A stretch of 64,000 nt of DNA from Microbacterium ulmi (GTDB taxonomy: Bacteria > Actinomycetota > Actinomycetes > Actinomycetales > Microbacteriaceae): assembly GCF_011759705.1 (NCBI RefSeq), contig NZ_JAAOZF010000001.1, forward strand, positions 2,066,146 to 2,130,145, read 5' to 3'. The notes under the pieces are model-generated. The model had not been told where the DNA came from. It searched no databases and saw only the letters and a list, made by a program, of their open reading frames with translations. The position numbers were made by a program, and so were the translations under genes. Every line of letters begins with the position of its first letter. Positions within the stretch are counted from its first letter, which is position 1. This document shows, one piece after another, positions 55,234 to 64,000 of the stretch.

Positions 55234-56253
55234 ATGGAACACACTCGATACCGAACGGTCTACGTCGTCTATCCACGAGGCAGGCAGACGGGCGGGCCGG
55301 AGGCACTCCACCAGCTCGTGGATGCGTTGCGTCAACTAGGGCAGGAAGCGTTTCTTGTGCCTGCAGTCGGAACAGAGCATCGGCCCAGAGTGGCCGAGTA
55401 CGCGGTCTACGACGCCCCCGAAGTGCCTTCATACGAAGACCGCTCAGATTCCGCCGTCGTGGTGCCAGAGATCGCGATCGACAGGCTTGCTCGGGTGCGG
55501 CATGCCACTCGCATCTGTTGGTGGCTGAGCATCGACAAGTCACTTGCTTTTCGATTTGCCCGCGAGCGGGGGGACATTGCTCAAGGCTTCGGCTCCGATC
55601 TCGACATACATGGGCTTTCGCGACTCAGTGCGAGGATGCGATCGGCGAGGCCACGACGTGGGCTCATCCAGTCGAGCATCCACTTAGCTCAATCGCAGTA
55701 TGCCTGGGCGTATCTGTTCGCGACCCACAACGTCCTTCCTCGCCTTGTGTCGGACTACATTCGCCCTGAAAGAACCGGGAGTGACCCGCCGATCGCGCCC
55801 GAGGATCGCGGTCCAACGATCGCCTTCAATCCGCTGAAGGGGCATGCGTTGACCTCACGCGTAATGAAGGCGTCGCCCCCGGCCATCACGTGGATCCCGC
55901 TCGAGAAGATGAGCCCTGCTGGGGTGGGTGACGCGCTTGCACGTTCTGCTGTGTATCTCGACCTCGGTCAGCAGCCAGGGCGAGATCGCCTCCCCAGGGA
56001 AGCAGCATTGCGCTTCGCCGTGTCGATCGTCGCGCAACGAGGCGCGGGCGCATTCGTGGAAGACACCCCCATCCCCAGTCAGCACCGAGTCGATCCGCGT
56101 CGGCCGGACTTCCTCGAGTCGACGCTGTCGCTCATCGAAGATGTCTTCGGCGCACCTCGAGCGCATGTCGATCTTCAGGGGCCTTACCGCGAGTGGGTGC
56201 GTACCGGTCAGTCAGTGTTCGTGTCGGAGGTGAAATGTGCCTTCTTCGACTGA
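55234..56253 (+). CDS. Glycosyltransferase-like protein of capsule/exopolysaccharide clusters
   Basis: This is 339 residues from ATG 55234 (GTG 55231 is adjacent). It opens RTVYVVYPRGRQTGGPEALH, like a GT-B N-terminal domain. The C-terminal part has GQQPGRDRLPREAALRFAVS, then IVAQRGAGAFVEDTPIP, a motif seen in poorly characterised glycosyltransferases of surface glycan loci. It probably adds a sugar in the glycan made by this cluster. The next gene starts inside its 3' end. Confidence 0.72.
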   Translation: MEHTRYRTVYVVYPRGRQTGGPEALHQLVDALRQLGQEAFLVPAVGTEHRPRVAEYAVYDAPEVPSYEDRSDSAVVVPEIAIDRLARVRHATRICWWLSIDKSLAFRFARERGDIAQGFGSDLDIHGLSRLSARMRSARPRRGLIQSSIHLAQSQYAWAYLFATHNVLPRLVSDYIRPERTGSDPPIAPEDRGPTIAFNPLKGHALTSRVMKASPPAITWIPLEKMSPAGVGDALARSAVYLDLGQQPGRDRLPREAALRFAVSIVAQRGAGAFVEDTPIPSQHRVDPRRPDFLESTLSLIEDVFGAPRAHVDLQGPYREWVRTGQSVFVSEVKCAFFD

Positions 56254-57527
56254 CGACAATTCGCGCATCATATGCCTCACGCCGCATCGGACGGCGTGAA
56301 GTGAGACCTCTGCTTCTCCGGGGGTTCGGATTTGGCTTGGTCCCGGCACTCTCTGCAATCACCACACTCCTCCTGTTGCCGGTGATCGCGCGAGTCGGAG
56401 GGGCAGACGGATGGCTGGCGGTGGGCGTCGGACAGTCAGTCGGAGCCATGGCCGCTATCGCGATCGCACTCGGCTGGACTCTTCACGGTCCGCGTCTCGT
56501 CGCGGGTCGGAGCTTGCGAGTTGCGCGACTTGTCTTCATCCAGAGTGTCCATCAGCGTACGCTCAGCTCGCTGGTCGTACTGCCTCTCGCGGGTGCCTCA
56601 GCCGTGTTGCTTGCTCATGACGCGCCATACACGGTCGTCACGTTGGCCGCGATGCTGTCGATGGCAGTCGGCGGATTCTCTCCAGGATGGTACTGGGTTG
56701 GTATCGGCCGCCCGCTCGAACTCTTGCTCTACGAAGCACTGCCCCGACTAGTCGGGAACATCCTCAGTGTTCCAATAGTGATCGTCACAGGCGATGTGCT
56801 GTGGTATCCGGTCATCTCCACAGTCTCGACTGCAAGCGCGTACTTGGTTCACTCGCGCTCGATGAAGGTGCCGTTGCCGAGGCCCACCCGTGCGAGTCTT
56901 GCATCTACGGTGGCCGCCATGCGTGCGAACACATTTTCCGCTGCGACGACAATCACAGCAAGCCTCTACACAAGTGCGTCCGTGTCGCTCGTATCAGCGA
57001 TCGTCCCCACTCGCCCAGCAGTTGAGTTCTTGACGGGCGACCGGATATACAAGATCTCCGTCCAGATGATCGGTGTTGCGGGAAACTCACTGCAAGGGTG
57101 GGTGTCAGAGCCGAAGAACCGAGCGCAGTTCGTCTCCAGGGCACGGATATCCGTTGCGCTTCACTGCGTTCTTGGAGCTGCCGGTGGCATGGTGCTGGTT
57201 CTGGTTGGACCTTGGTTCAGTGCAGCTCTCCTCGGCGAGGAAGTTGCAGTGAGTCAACAGGTGATGATCGGGTATGGCGTGGCGTTCTTCGCACTCGCGG
57301 TCAACTCCGGACTGGGCCGGACAGTTCTCGCAGCGCTCGGGCTTCAGCGCACGATCTTCCTGAGCACTGCCGCCGGGGCACTGATCGGTTTCCCCTCGCT
57401 GGTCGTGGGAGCGGCCACTCTCGGTGCCGTTGGTGCTTCGGCAGCTGTTGCGCTCGCCGAGGTGACCGTTGTGGGTGTGCAGGTGGGTGCACTTGTATGG
57501 AGGCGGTGGGGCCACGCACATCGGTAG
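56235..57527 (+). CDS. Polysaccharide flippase-like membrane protein (Wzx/MATE fold)
   Basis: This is 430 residues from ATG 56235, chosen because GGAGGTGAA precedes it; it overlaps the upstream gene by 19 bases. About twelve transmembrane helices are predicted, starting with LLRGFGFGLVPALSAITTLL. The pattern fits a lipid-linked oligosaccharide flippase of the polysaccharide transport (PST) family. With the EpsG-like polymerase nearby, the cluster looks Wzx/Wzy-dependent. Confidence 0.8.
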   Translation: MCLLRLTTIRASYASRRIGRREVRPLLLRGFGFGLVPALSAITTLLLLPVIARVGGADGWLAVGVGQSVGAMAAIAIALGWTLHGPRLVAGRSLRVARLVFIQSVHQRTLSSLVVLPLAGASAVLLAHDAPYTVVTLAAMLSMAVGGFSPGWYWVGIGRPLELLLYEALPRLVGNILSVPIVIVTGDVLWYPVISTVSTASAYLVHSRSMKVPLPRPTRASLASTVAAMRANTFSAATTITASLYTSASVSLVSAIVPTRPAVEFLTGDRIYKISVQMIGVAGNSLQGWVSEPKNRAQFVSRARISVALHCVLGAAGGMVLVLVGPWFSAALLGEEVAVSQQVMIGYGVAFFALAVNSGLGRTVLAALGLQRTIFLSTAAGALIGFPSLVVGAATLGAVGASAAVALAEVTVVGVQVGALVWRRWGHAHR

Positions 57528-57764
57528 TGGATCACCTGCCTGTCGCCCGGTGTAGAACGTTGTCCGAAGAATCGGGATCGCAAGGGTGCGTGATCCCTTC
57601 GCCATCACCTGCTATCCGATGCGCGACCGCAGGGCAGTTCTTCCAGCGCGACATGGCGAAGAAGAGCGAAGACGTGGTTTGATACCCCGGTAGTGGAATC
57701 GCAGGGCATCCACCAGAAAGAGTGGAGCTGGAAGCTGTGAGCTTGAGTAAGGGCGGAGCGCCGG

Positions 57765-58721
57765 GTGAGCCTGAAGGAGCGTGTCGGACGAGTCGCCCCA
57801 CGATGGGTAGTCCGGGCGTATCGACGAGTGGCGATCGCGGGTGAGTTCTTTCGGGACTACCAGATATACGCAGCTGCAACCGCCTGGGACTACGGCTCGA
57901 CCGGCAGGGATGTGCGACGAGACGAGCGAGAGGCACTCGTGTCACGCCTCACAATCGCCTATCACGGGCTCGAGAAGGGCGCGAGTCTTCCGACTCCGCG
58001 TCGACCCTTCGGGCTGACTCGTAGTCAGACGCTCCGTCGACTGCTTGAGCAAGCCCGCTGCCGCGATGGAACGGATGAGAGCATCGCGCACGCCGAGTCG
58101 GCGATGGCGGCGGTTGCTTCCTTCAACGAAGGCGGCGAGATCTCCGACCTTGTGACTCCGAGGTCTGCGTGGGACGGCGCCGCCTTCGAGGCCTCCGCCG
58201 TGGAGCAGTTCGTGCGAAATCGGCACAGCGTTCGCAACTTCGACATGCACCGTAGTGTCGACGCAGGCGTCATCGCCGATGTAGTCAGCTTGGCGGGGAC
58301 TACGCCTTCGGTCTGCAACAGACGGTCCTATCGCGCACACTTCTATGATGATCCGGAAGCAATTGCCGGCCTCCTGTCCCTTCAGAACGGCAATGCGGGC
58401 TTTGGTCACACAGTCCCCGCGCTGATCGTGGTCACGGAGCGCCGATCGGCCTTCGTCGGTGCAGGCGAGCGGAATCAGCGTTGGGTAGACGGTGGTCTGT
58501 TCGCGATGTCGCTCGTGTGGCTCCTACATGCCTTCGGGTTGGGAAGTTGCTTCCTCAACTGGTCGCAGCCGAACTCCCAGACGAGGCGGTTGCGCGCGAT
58601 CGGACGCATACCGGAGACCGAGGATGTGATCGTACTGATCGCGATCGGTTACCCGGCCGAGGGTCATCGAGTTGCTAGGTCTCCTGAGCGGAGTCTGAGC
58701 GACCTACTTGAGCGTCATTGA
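57765..58721 (+). CDS. Nitroreductase-family protein in the glycan cluster
   Basis: This is 318 residues from GTG 57765, preceded by GGCGGAG. The first about 145 residues are an unusual helical extension (YHGLEKGASLPTPRRPFG). The C-terminal half is a nitroreductase fold (RHSVRNFD, then TPSVCNRRSYRAHFY, and GLGSCFLNW), expected to bind FMN. Similar proteins occur in capsule and exopolysaccharide loci, where their role is unclear. The 237-base gap before it holds no gene. Confidence 0.85.
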   Translation: MSLKERVGRVAPRWVVRAYRRVAIAGEFFRDYQIYAAATAWDYGSTGRDVRRDEREALVSRLTIAYHGLEKGASLPTPRRPFGLTRSQTLRRLLEQARCRDGTDESIAHAESAMAAVASFNEGGEISDLVTPRSAWDGAAFEASAVEQFVRNRHSVRNFDMHRSVDAGVIADVVSLAGTTPSVCNRRSYRAHFYDDPEAIAGLLSLQNGNAGFGHTVPALIVVTERRSAFVGAGERNQRWVDGGLFAMSLVWLLHAFGLGSCFLNWSQPNSQTRRLRAIGRIPETEDVIVLIAIGYPAEGHRVARSPERSLSDLLERH

Positions 58722-58854
58722 GTCGACGCACCCATGTGGATGTTGCCTCCTCGGTTCTGGACGATCCGCTCCTCTGGCCTCTGCGTCGCTCGGCTGCCAA
58801 TGCTCGGGCGAGATTCGATTCCCGCGCGGAACAGTGCACTGGGAGAGTACGGAT

Positions 58855-59823
58855 ATGGAAGAACGCTCATCCTCTGAACCGTACGAACCCCTGAGCCACG
58901 TTGCTGTGCTGATGTCCGGGTTCTTCGTAGGTGGACCGTTCTATGGGGAGGAACTCGCCAAGCGCGGAGTCGGGGTCGCCGAGAGTCTTCGGCCCATTCA
59001 GAGTCGCATCGGCCGGGGGATCCGCAGACTCCATATGAGATCCTGGATGCCCGGAAAGTGGGTGTGGTTCGGGAACTGGGAGCCGGTCATCGAGTCTCGC
59101 GACTTGGTCATCGTCCACGCGGCGGACGTGTTGGTGCCGGTCGCCGAGTACATCGCCCGTCGCTATCCCCGCAAGCGAGTCATTCTGTGGTACTGGAACA
59201 ACGCGTCTCCGGGTTCCAACCCGGCGCTGGCGCGCAGTCAACGACGCATCGAACTCTGGTCCTTCGACAGTGAGGATTGCGCGCGCTATGGCATGGGACA
59301 TAACACAACATACTCATTCATGTCGCTCTCCGACATTGACGCAACGTCGGATGTTGACTTCTTCTTCTTTGGCGCCGACAAAGGAAGAGCGGCCATTCTC
59401 GATGAGCTGGCGGGTGCAATCACGAGGGCCGGGCTGACACACCGGCTTTGGATCGCGGGGGATGAGTCACGAGGCGTCAGCCCGAGTGGCGTGGCTTTCA
59501 GATCGCCCATGTCCTACTCAGCCCACTTGACAAATACAGCGAGAGCACGAGTCATTGTCGACGTTGTCCAAGCAGGTCAGTCGGGCATGACATTGCGGCC
59601 GCTTGAGGCTCTGTTTCTCGGAAAGAAGCTGCTCACAAACTCGCTAGACATCGTACACAGTCCACTCTACGATCCCACGCGAGTATTCGTTTTCGGACTG
59701 GATGACGAGGCCGCTCTGCGTTCATTTGTCGAGACGCCGATGGTGCGCCCTACTCGAGCGCTGCTCGAGTACTACGACGTTGCGGGCTGGATTGGTCGCT
59801 TCGAGAATCGAATGCCCCACTGA
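58855..59823 (+). CDS. Glycosyltransferase-like protein with GQSGMTLRPLEAL motif
   Basis: This is 323 residues from ATG 58855, with GGGAGAG 8 bases upstream. It has no membrane helix. The C-terminal motif (VDVVQAGQSGMTLRPLEALF, then LGKKLLTNS) recalls lipopolysaccharide-type glycosyltransferases of unknown specificity; the Asp-x-x-x-x-Gly-Gln-Ser-Gly core is the recognisable part. Local GC is low. It ends facing the EpsG-like gene. Confidence 0.7.
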   Translation: MEERSSSEPYEPLSHVAVLMSGFFVGGPFYGEELAKRGVGVAESLRPIQSRIGRGIRRLHMRSWMPGKWVWFGNWEPVIESRDLVIVHAADVLVPVAEYIARRYPRKRVILWYWNNASPGSNPALARSQRRIELWSFDSEDCARYGMGHNTTYSFMSLSDIDATSDVDFFFFGADKGRAAILDELAGAITRAGLTHRLWIAGDESRGVSPSGVAFRSPMSYSAHLTNTARARVIVDVVQAGQSGMTLRPLEALFLGKKLLTNSLDIVHSPLYDPTRVFVFGLDDEAALRSFVETPMVRPTRALLEYYDVAGWIGRFENRMPH

Positions 59824-59909
59824 TGCTTCTTGGTGTGTCACTCTCATGCGGGCCGTTGGGAGGGGTGCGTTGCGCAACGACCTCCCACGCCAGAGCGCGC
59901 ACGACGAGT

Positions 59910-59924
59910 GCATATCGTATATGC
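59910..59924. terminator. Short inverted repeat between convergent genes
   Basis: GCATAT and ATATGC with a 3-base spacer lie between two convergent genes. The stem is AT-rich and short, so bidirectional termination is only possible, not shown. Confidence 0.3.
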
Positions 59925-59928
59925 GGTG

Positions 59929-60966
59929 TCAGCGCGCCACGTACGGGACAACGCCTCCGTAGGCGGAGACATACATTGCGAGGTACGCGAGAGCAACAGC
60001 GCTGATCGCCGCGACGAGAAGGTTTCGGTTCTTCACTTGTTCCACGGCGCATGGGAGGGCAATGATGCCGAAGATGCCGAAATACTCCTCGACGCGGACG
60101 GCTTGCGCGTTCACCAGGCCGATGGCCAAGAGCAGTGCGGATGCAGAGAAGAAGGTCGTGTATCTATCGTTGCGCACCCTATCCGTGCGTGTTCGCACCA
60201 GGAAGAGGCACAAGAAGACGAGTGAGGAGACGGCGGCAAGCCGCAATGCGGTCCCGATCTCGCCACCTTCAGTCAGTCCCAAGTAGGCTTCGTACCTTGG
60301 GCCCAGACCGGCGATGAGGTCCCGAAGAGCTGGAAAGCTGATGAGGGTCGCGCCTGCGATAAGCGCGGTGGCGAGAGCAATCGGGAAGGCGAGCGTTCCC
60401 ACCCTTGCGCCCTTGAGAGCGAACAGACCGACGACCGCGATCAGCGCAGAGACATGGATGAAGGGCGCCACAACGGTAAGCGTCGCCCACAGCCACTTCC
60501 GCTCATAGCGATACGCCTCGGCGAGCAGCAAGACTGAGGCGGCCAGTGACTGACGGGCGGTGTTCAGAGACCGAGGGTAGAACCCCAGGGCCACGTAAAG
60601 GAAGAGCGAGAAGACTGGGAGCGGGCTGGCTTTGCGGATGGCGATGAGAACCGGGAAGACGGTGAGAATCGCCAGCACGAGAAAGTAGAGATGGGGGTCG
60701 GAAGTCAACCTGCGGGTCGCCCACGTGAGGAGAACGAAACCGGGCTCCTGCGGGATGAGCGACAGCGTGTCTCCGAGCGACGACGTGCCAACTCTCTCGA
60801 AGTAGTTCTGGTAGAGGAAGAAATCGGTCCCGATCCCGTATCTGTTCGCGCTGAACAACACGAGAACCGCCGCGGGCGCGATCCACCAGAGAAGCCGGAG
60901 AGTTCGAAGAGACGAAATGTAGCCGAGCAACGCAGTCACCAGTGCCACGGCGACATATGTTGTCAT
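59929..60966 (-). CDS. EpsG/Wzy-like polysaccharide polymerase
   Basis: This is a 345-residue protein with about nine to ten transmembrane helices. It carries the EpsG-family pattern SANRYGIGTDFFLYQNYFER followed by EPGF and, further on, FYPRSLNTARQSLAAS. These proteins polymerise repeat units on the outer face of the membrane. It is on the opposite strand to the flippase, forming a run with the glycosyltransferase encoded upstream at 61006-62079. Confidence 0.87.
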   Translation of the reverse strand: MTTYVAVALVTALLGYISSLRTLRLLWWIAPAAVLVLFSANRYGIGTDFFLYQNYFERVGTSSLGDTLSLIPQEPGFVLLTWATRRLTSDPHLYFLVLAILTVFPVLIAIRKASPLPVFSLFLYVALGFYPRSLNTARQSLAASVLLLAEAYRYERKWLWATLTVVAPFIHVSALIAVVGLFALKGARVGTLAFPIALATALIAGATLISFPALRDLIAGLGPRYEAYLGLTEGGEIGTALRLAAVSSLVFLCLFLVRTRTDRVRNDRYTTFFSASALLLAIGLVNAQAVRVEEYFGIFGIIALPCAVEQVKNRNLLVAAISAVALAYLAMYVSAYGGVVPYVAR

Positions 60967-61005
60967 GGACTCTCAGACCCTTCTAACACGGGCTATTTGT
61001 GCGAG

Positions 61006-62079
61006 TCATCGGGTGCGGCTCCAGGCTAGCGATAGAGCGCGCTGTTGCTCTGCGGGCGTGTTGGACCGGAGGTATTCGGACCATGTGGCGCGGTTCCCCG
61101 CCCGCCAGGCTGTGAACTCCGGCTCGCTAGACACGGCGTCAGCGAGGGCGGTGAGTCCGTCGGCACTTGTCGTCTGTCGTGGGTCGAGCCGACCGAAGGC
61201 AGTTATCGGTCGCACGAGGATTGGCAGCCCGAGCTGATGCGCGTCAAGCACCGCGATGGGGAAGCCCTCCCAGGCAGCGGAGTGAATGTACACATCGAGC
61301 GACGAAAGCGCGTCCACGAGATCTTGCCCGGTAATCCAGCCTGTCATCGACACACCGCCGCTGCTGAGCGCCTTGCTGCTGCCCGTCTCGCTGTCTCCGA
61401 TCCACATGGGGTCGACGTCGACGCCGGCCGCTCGTAGTCGGCCAACGATTCGCAGAAACTCTTCAGGGTCCTTTTGGCGCGATACCCGACCGAGCATCCC
61501 AACCCGGAGAGGGCGATCGATGGGTGTCGACGGTTCAGTGGGCGGGGCGGCGAGCGAAGCCACGTTCGGCAGCACGAGGACACGCCCCCGAATCGATCGC
61601 ATCGCGGAGGCAAGTTGCGCCTCGCTGGCTGAGCAGGCAGCAACGACATCGGTCCGCCAACCGAGTGCCCACTCGGCCGCACGATAGAGCCGCCGGACGC
61701 TGGTACGCGTGTCAGTTCGGTTGAAGCTGTAGCAGTGCGGAGTGTGCACTACGACCACACGACGGCGTAGGAAGGCAAGACGCGCATACGCTCCGCCGAA
61801 ACTGGAATGCGCGTGAACGACGCCGGGTGAAACGGCTCGGACCGCGCGGCGCACCGCACGAATGCGTCTCACCGCCCCTTGGCCGAGGTCATGGTGATGA
61901 GCATCGGTGCCTGTCCATACCGAAGCAGCCAGTCCATCGCCGCCGAGCGGCGAAAGGATGTGATGCTCAAATCCTGCGGGGGAGTTTGCAATGTATGCGC
62001 GCACAGCGACCGGCACACCCCCTGTGGTGCGATCAACGACGTGAAGCACTCGAGTCGACTCCTCGATCTGATGGGTCAT
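61006..62079 (-). CDS. Glycosyltransferase family 4
   Basis: This is a 357-residue GT-B enzyme. The N-terminal domain opens RVLHVVDRTTGGVPVAVRAY and contains VVHAHSSFGGAYARL. The C-terminal nucleotide-sugar domain has GMLGRVSRQKDPEEFLRIV and the E-x7-E region SAAWEGFPIAVLDAHQLGLP. It should transfer a sugar to a lipid-linked intermediate on the cytoplasmic side. It precedes the EpsG-like gene by 39 bases on the same strand. Confidence 0.93.
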   Translation of the reverse strand: MTHQIEESTRVLHVVDRTTGGVPVAVRAYIANSPAGFEHHILSPLGGDGLAASVWTGTDAHHHDLGQGAVRRIRAVRRAVRAVSPGVVHAHSSFGGAYARLAFLRRRVVVVHTPHCYSFNRTDTRTSVRRLYRAAEWALGWRTDVVAACSASEAQLASAMRSIRGRVLVLPNVASLAAPPTEPSTPIDRPLRVGMLGRVSRQKDPEEFLRIVGRLRAAGVDVDPMWIGDSETGSSKALSSGGVSMTGWITGQDLVDALSSLDVYIHSAAWEGFPIAVLDAHQLGLPILVRPITAFGRLDPRQTTSADGLTALADAVSSEPEFTAWRAGNRATWSEYLRSNTPAEQQRALSLAWSRTR

Positions 62080-62373
62080 GCGTCACGCAGCCCAGATCGG
62101 TGTCGGACTTGGTCATTGGGATCTCCCTGAATGTGGAAGGGCCAACACGGGTCGTTGCGCGGTCTGTCACGAGGGTGCCCAGTATCACACATGGTCGTCA
62201 ACTCCTGGCCTATCGATTCGGGGATTCGGGACTAGCAGTTCGCGGTGAGGCGGCAAGGACTCGCATGTCACTCAGCATTTGCGTCGGCGGATGTCGGTCT
62301 CGCAACGCGGGTGGCTGCAAGCGGCGTGGTAGTTTCAACTGGGTGTCCGATTGTCGGCGAACGAAGGTCCAGT
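62080..62373. other. Divergent intergenic region with no gene
   Basis: This 294-base gap separates two divergent glycosyltransferase genes and should hold promoters for both. No promoter match good enough to place, and no convincing small gene or hairpin, was seen. Confidence 0.5.
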
Positions 62374-63360
62374 GTGGGCGTTGAGTTCTCATTCATCGTC
62401 CCTGTCTACGGGGTCGAGTCGTATCTGCGGCAGTGTGTCGACAGTATCCTGGGGCAGTCCTTCCGCGATGTGGAGGTCATCCTGGTAGACGACGGCTCCC
62501 CTGACGGGAGCTGGGCCATCTGCGATGAGTACGCGGCGGCCGACCCGCGGGTCCGCGTAATTCATCAGATGAACGCCGGGGCTGCGGCCGCGCGGAATGT
62601 CGCGATGGGCTTCGCGTCAGGGGAGTTTGTGATCTTCGTTGACGGCGATGACTTCCTCCTCGGCCACGGAGTGCTTCACTGCGTCCATGAGGCGCTATCA
62701 GAGCTGCATCCCGATGTCCTCGTCGTTGGCCATGAGAAGTACTGGGATGGCGATCCCGTGCTTGTGCAGCACCACGCCGCACAGCGCCGGACGCATGATC
62801 TGGCGTGGATGATGCGTCACGACGTCTACCTGAACGCACCGTGGGACAAGGTCGCGCGGCGATCGTTGCTGGTCGATAGCGGCATTCAGTTCCCCGAGGA
62901 TCTTCGTACGTCGGATGACGCCGTATGGAGCTCGGAACTGCTTCTGGCAACGGACAGAATCGTGCACACCCCGATCAAGTTCTACGGCTACAGACAGCGG
63001 CTCGGCTCCATCACGGCATCGTCCTCGGCAAGCAAGCTCGCCGATCTTCAGACGATATTCGACCAGGCGGCGGAGAGACTCGGCTCCTGCAACTATCCCG
63101 CACGTCGCAAGGCCTACGGCGCGTACTTCGCGCGTTTCCTCGCGTTCCTCATGGCGGCGACCTCACATGACGCAACAACGCAGAACCTGGAGTTCCTAGC
63201 GAAGCACCTGTACTTGCTGCCGTACGCGTGCTCGCGCAGAGCGCGGATGACCCGCGCCGCCGTACTCACGGTGGGCCTTCGGCAGACGGTAAGAATGACT
63301 GCGCGAGCACAGCGTTTCATTCATCGCAGGCGATCGAGCGCGGGAGCCGAGATGCGATGA
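62374..63360 (+). CDS. Glycosyltransferase family 2
   Basis: This is 328 residues from GTG 62374; AAGG lies just upstream and the protein then opens GVEFSFIVPVYGVESYLRQC. The GT-A motifs are present: VILVDDGSPDGS and the DXD-like FVDGDDF. It uses a nucleotide sugar to extend the cell-surface glycan. The end overlaps the next gene by ATGA. Confidence 0.93.
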   Translation: MGVEFSFIVPVYGVESYLRQCVDSILGQSFRDVEVILVDDGSPDGSWAICDEYAAADPRVRVIHQMNAGAAAARNVAMGFASGEFVIFVDGDDFLLGHGVLHCVHEALSELHPDVLVVGHEKYWDGDPVLVQHHAAQRRTHDLAWMMRHDVYLNAPWDKVARRSLLVDSGIQFPEDLRTSDDAVWSSELLLATDRIVHTPIKFYGYRQRLGSITASSSASKLADLQTIFDQAAERLGSCNYPARRKAYGAYFARFLAFLMAATSHDATTQNLEFLAKHLYLLPYACSRRARMTRAAVLTVGLRQTVRMTARAQRFIHRRRSSAGAEMR

Positions 63361-64000
63361 GCGAGCGCATCACGGTAGGGATCCCCGTTGTGCGCGAGTT
63401 GGCGGCGCTACATCTAGCGGTGCGTTCCGTCTTTGCGCAGACCCATGAAGACTGGAAACTCCTTATCGTCTGTGACGGCTCGCCTCCCGAGGTCGTGCAG
63501 GCCGCACGAGCGATCCGAAGCCCTAGGGTCGAGGTCGTGGCTGATGGAGCTTCACGGGGATTGGCAGCGCGGCTCAATCAGATCACAGCTTTGGCCGACA
63601 CGCGGCTTGTCGCTCGTATGGATGCCGATGACCTCATGCATCCAACTCGGTTGCAGCGGCAGTTGGCCTACTTTCGCGAACATCCGTCGGTCGACGTGGT
63701 CGCTACGGGGGCGTGGGTCATCGACGATGTTGGGGTTGTGCAAGGGATGAACAGAGACCCTGGTGTACCCTCGCTGCCTGCCGGCTACCTCGGCAGCACG
63801 GTCTTCTGCCATCCATCCGTCGTGTTCACACGCGAGTGGTCGCTTCGTTACCCCTACTCGCCGGATTGGGTGCGGACGGAAGATAAGGAGCTCTGGCTAC
63901 GGAGTCAGGCTGGGAGCAGCTTTGCGAGGATCGCCGATCCGCTGATCTTCTACAGGATTGCGCGGTCTCCTGATGCTGCCAAGCAGGCACTCACCTATCG
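63357..64000 (+). CDS. Glycosyltransferase family 2, 3' end outside the window
   Basis: The frame starts at the ATGA overlap (63357) and stays open to the right edge, giving 214 residues. It begins SERITVGIPVVRELAALHLA, has VCDGSPPEVV where family 2 enzymes carry DDGS, and the DXD motif RMDADDLMHP. Further conserved residues include TEDKELWLR near residue 180. It is a second, distinct glycosyltransferase of the cluster, translationally coupled to the first. Confidence 0.88.
   Translation, partial: MSERITVGIPVVRELAALHLAVRSVFAQTHEDWKLLIVCDGSPPEVVQAARAIRSPRVEVVADGASRGLAARLNQITALADTRLVARMDADDLMHPTRLQRQLAYFREHPSVDVVATGAWVIDDVGVVQGMNRDPGVPSLPAGYLGSTVFCHPSVVFTREWSLRYPYSPDWVRTEDKELWLRSQAGSSFARIADPLIFYRIARSPDAAKQALTY

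Overview
The window is high-GC actinobacterial DNA, most probably from the Microbacteriaceae and plausibly Microbacterium. This is inferred from the ribosomal operon order without rpsN, frequent GTG starts, the short adenylate kinase and the EssC-type secretion locus. Genes are packed tightly and many overlap as ATGA, GTGA or TAATG. No tRNA, rRNA, CRISPR array, insertion sequence or prophage was seen.

Region 1 (1-18.8 kb) is one directional locus that looks like a type VII secretion system with an EssC-type motor. It holds a giant Ig/FN3-like surface protein (5' end outside the window), a MoxR ATPase, a DUF58 protein, a transglutaminase-fold membrane protein whose catalytic Cys and His are missing, an FHA protein, a single-pass membrane protein, an FHA-TM-FtsK/SpoIIIE motor with three ATPase modules, a WXG100-like protein, a small EspC-like helical protein, a 422-residue putative substrate, a membrane protein and two related proteins of unknown function. 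Mycobacterial EccB, EccD, EccE and mycosin are absent from the part seen.

Region 2 (18.8-23.5 kb) is the str operon: rpsL, rpsG, fusA and tuf, with a long structured leader before rpsL. Between 23.6 and 27.5 kb lie a small MT0933-like protein and a 1098-residue repeat surface protein with a LAATG sorting signal.

Region 3 (27.5-46.3 kb) holds the S10, spc and alpha operons: rpsJ to rplO, then secY, adk, map and a DsbA-like thioredoxin, and then infA, rpmJ, rpsM, rpsK, rpoA and rplQ. An AbiEi/DUF559-like gene embedded in short tandem and inverted repeats separates the DsbA-like gene from infA.

Region 4 (46.4-54.5 kb) has a dCache-HAMP protein with a degenerate cyclase domain directly before an MscS channel carrying a cyclic-nucleotide-binding-like domain. 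These are followed by truA, an endonuclease/phosphatase-family protein, a small sorted surface protein and a DUF4012 protein. Region 5 (54.6-64 kb) starts with VanZ and continues as a cell-surface polysaccharide cluster. It has glycosyltransferases, a flippase, an EpsG-like polymerase and a nitroreductase-like protein. Its base composition is lower in GC, and it nearly lacks the octamer GGATGCCG that is abundant in the rest of the window.
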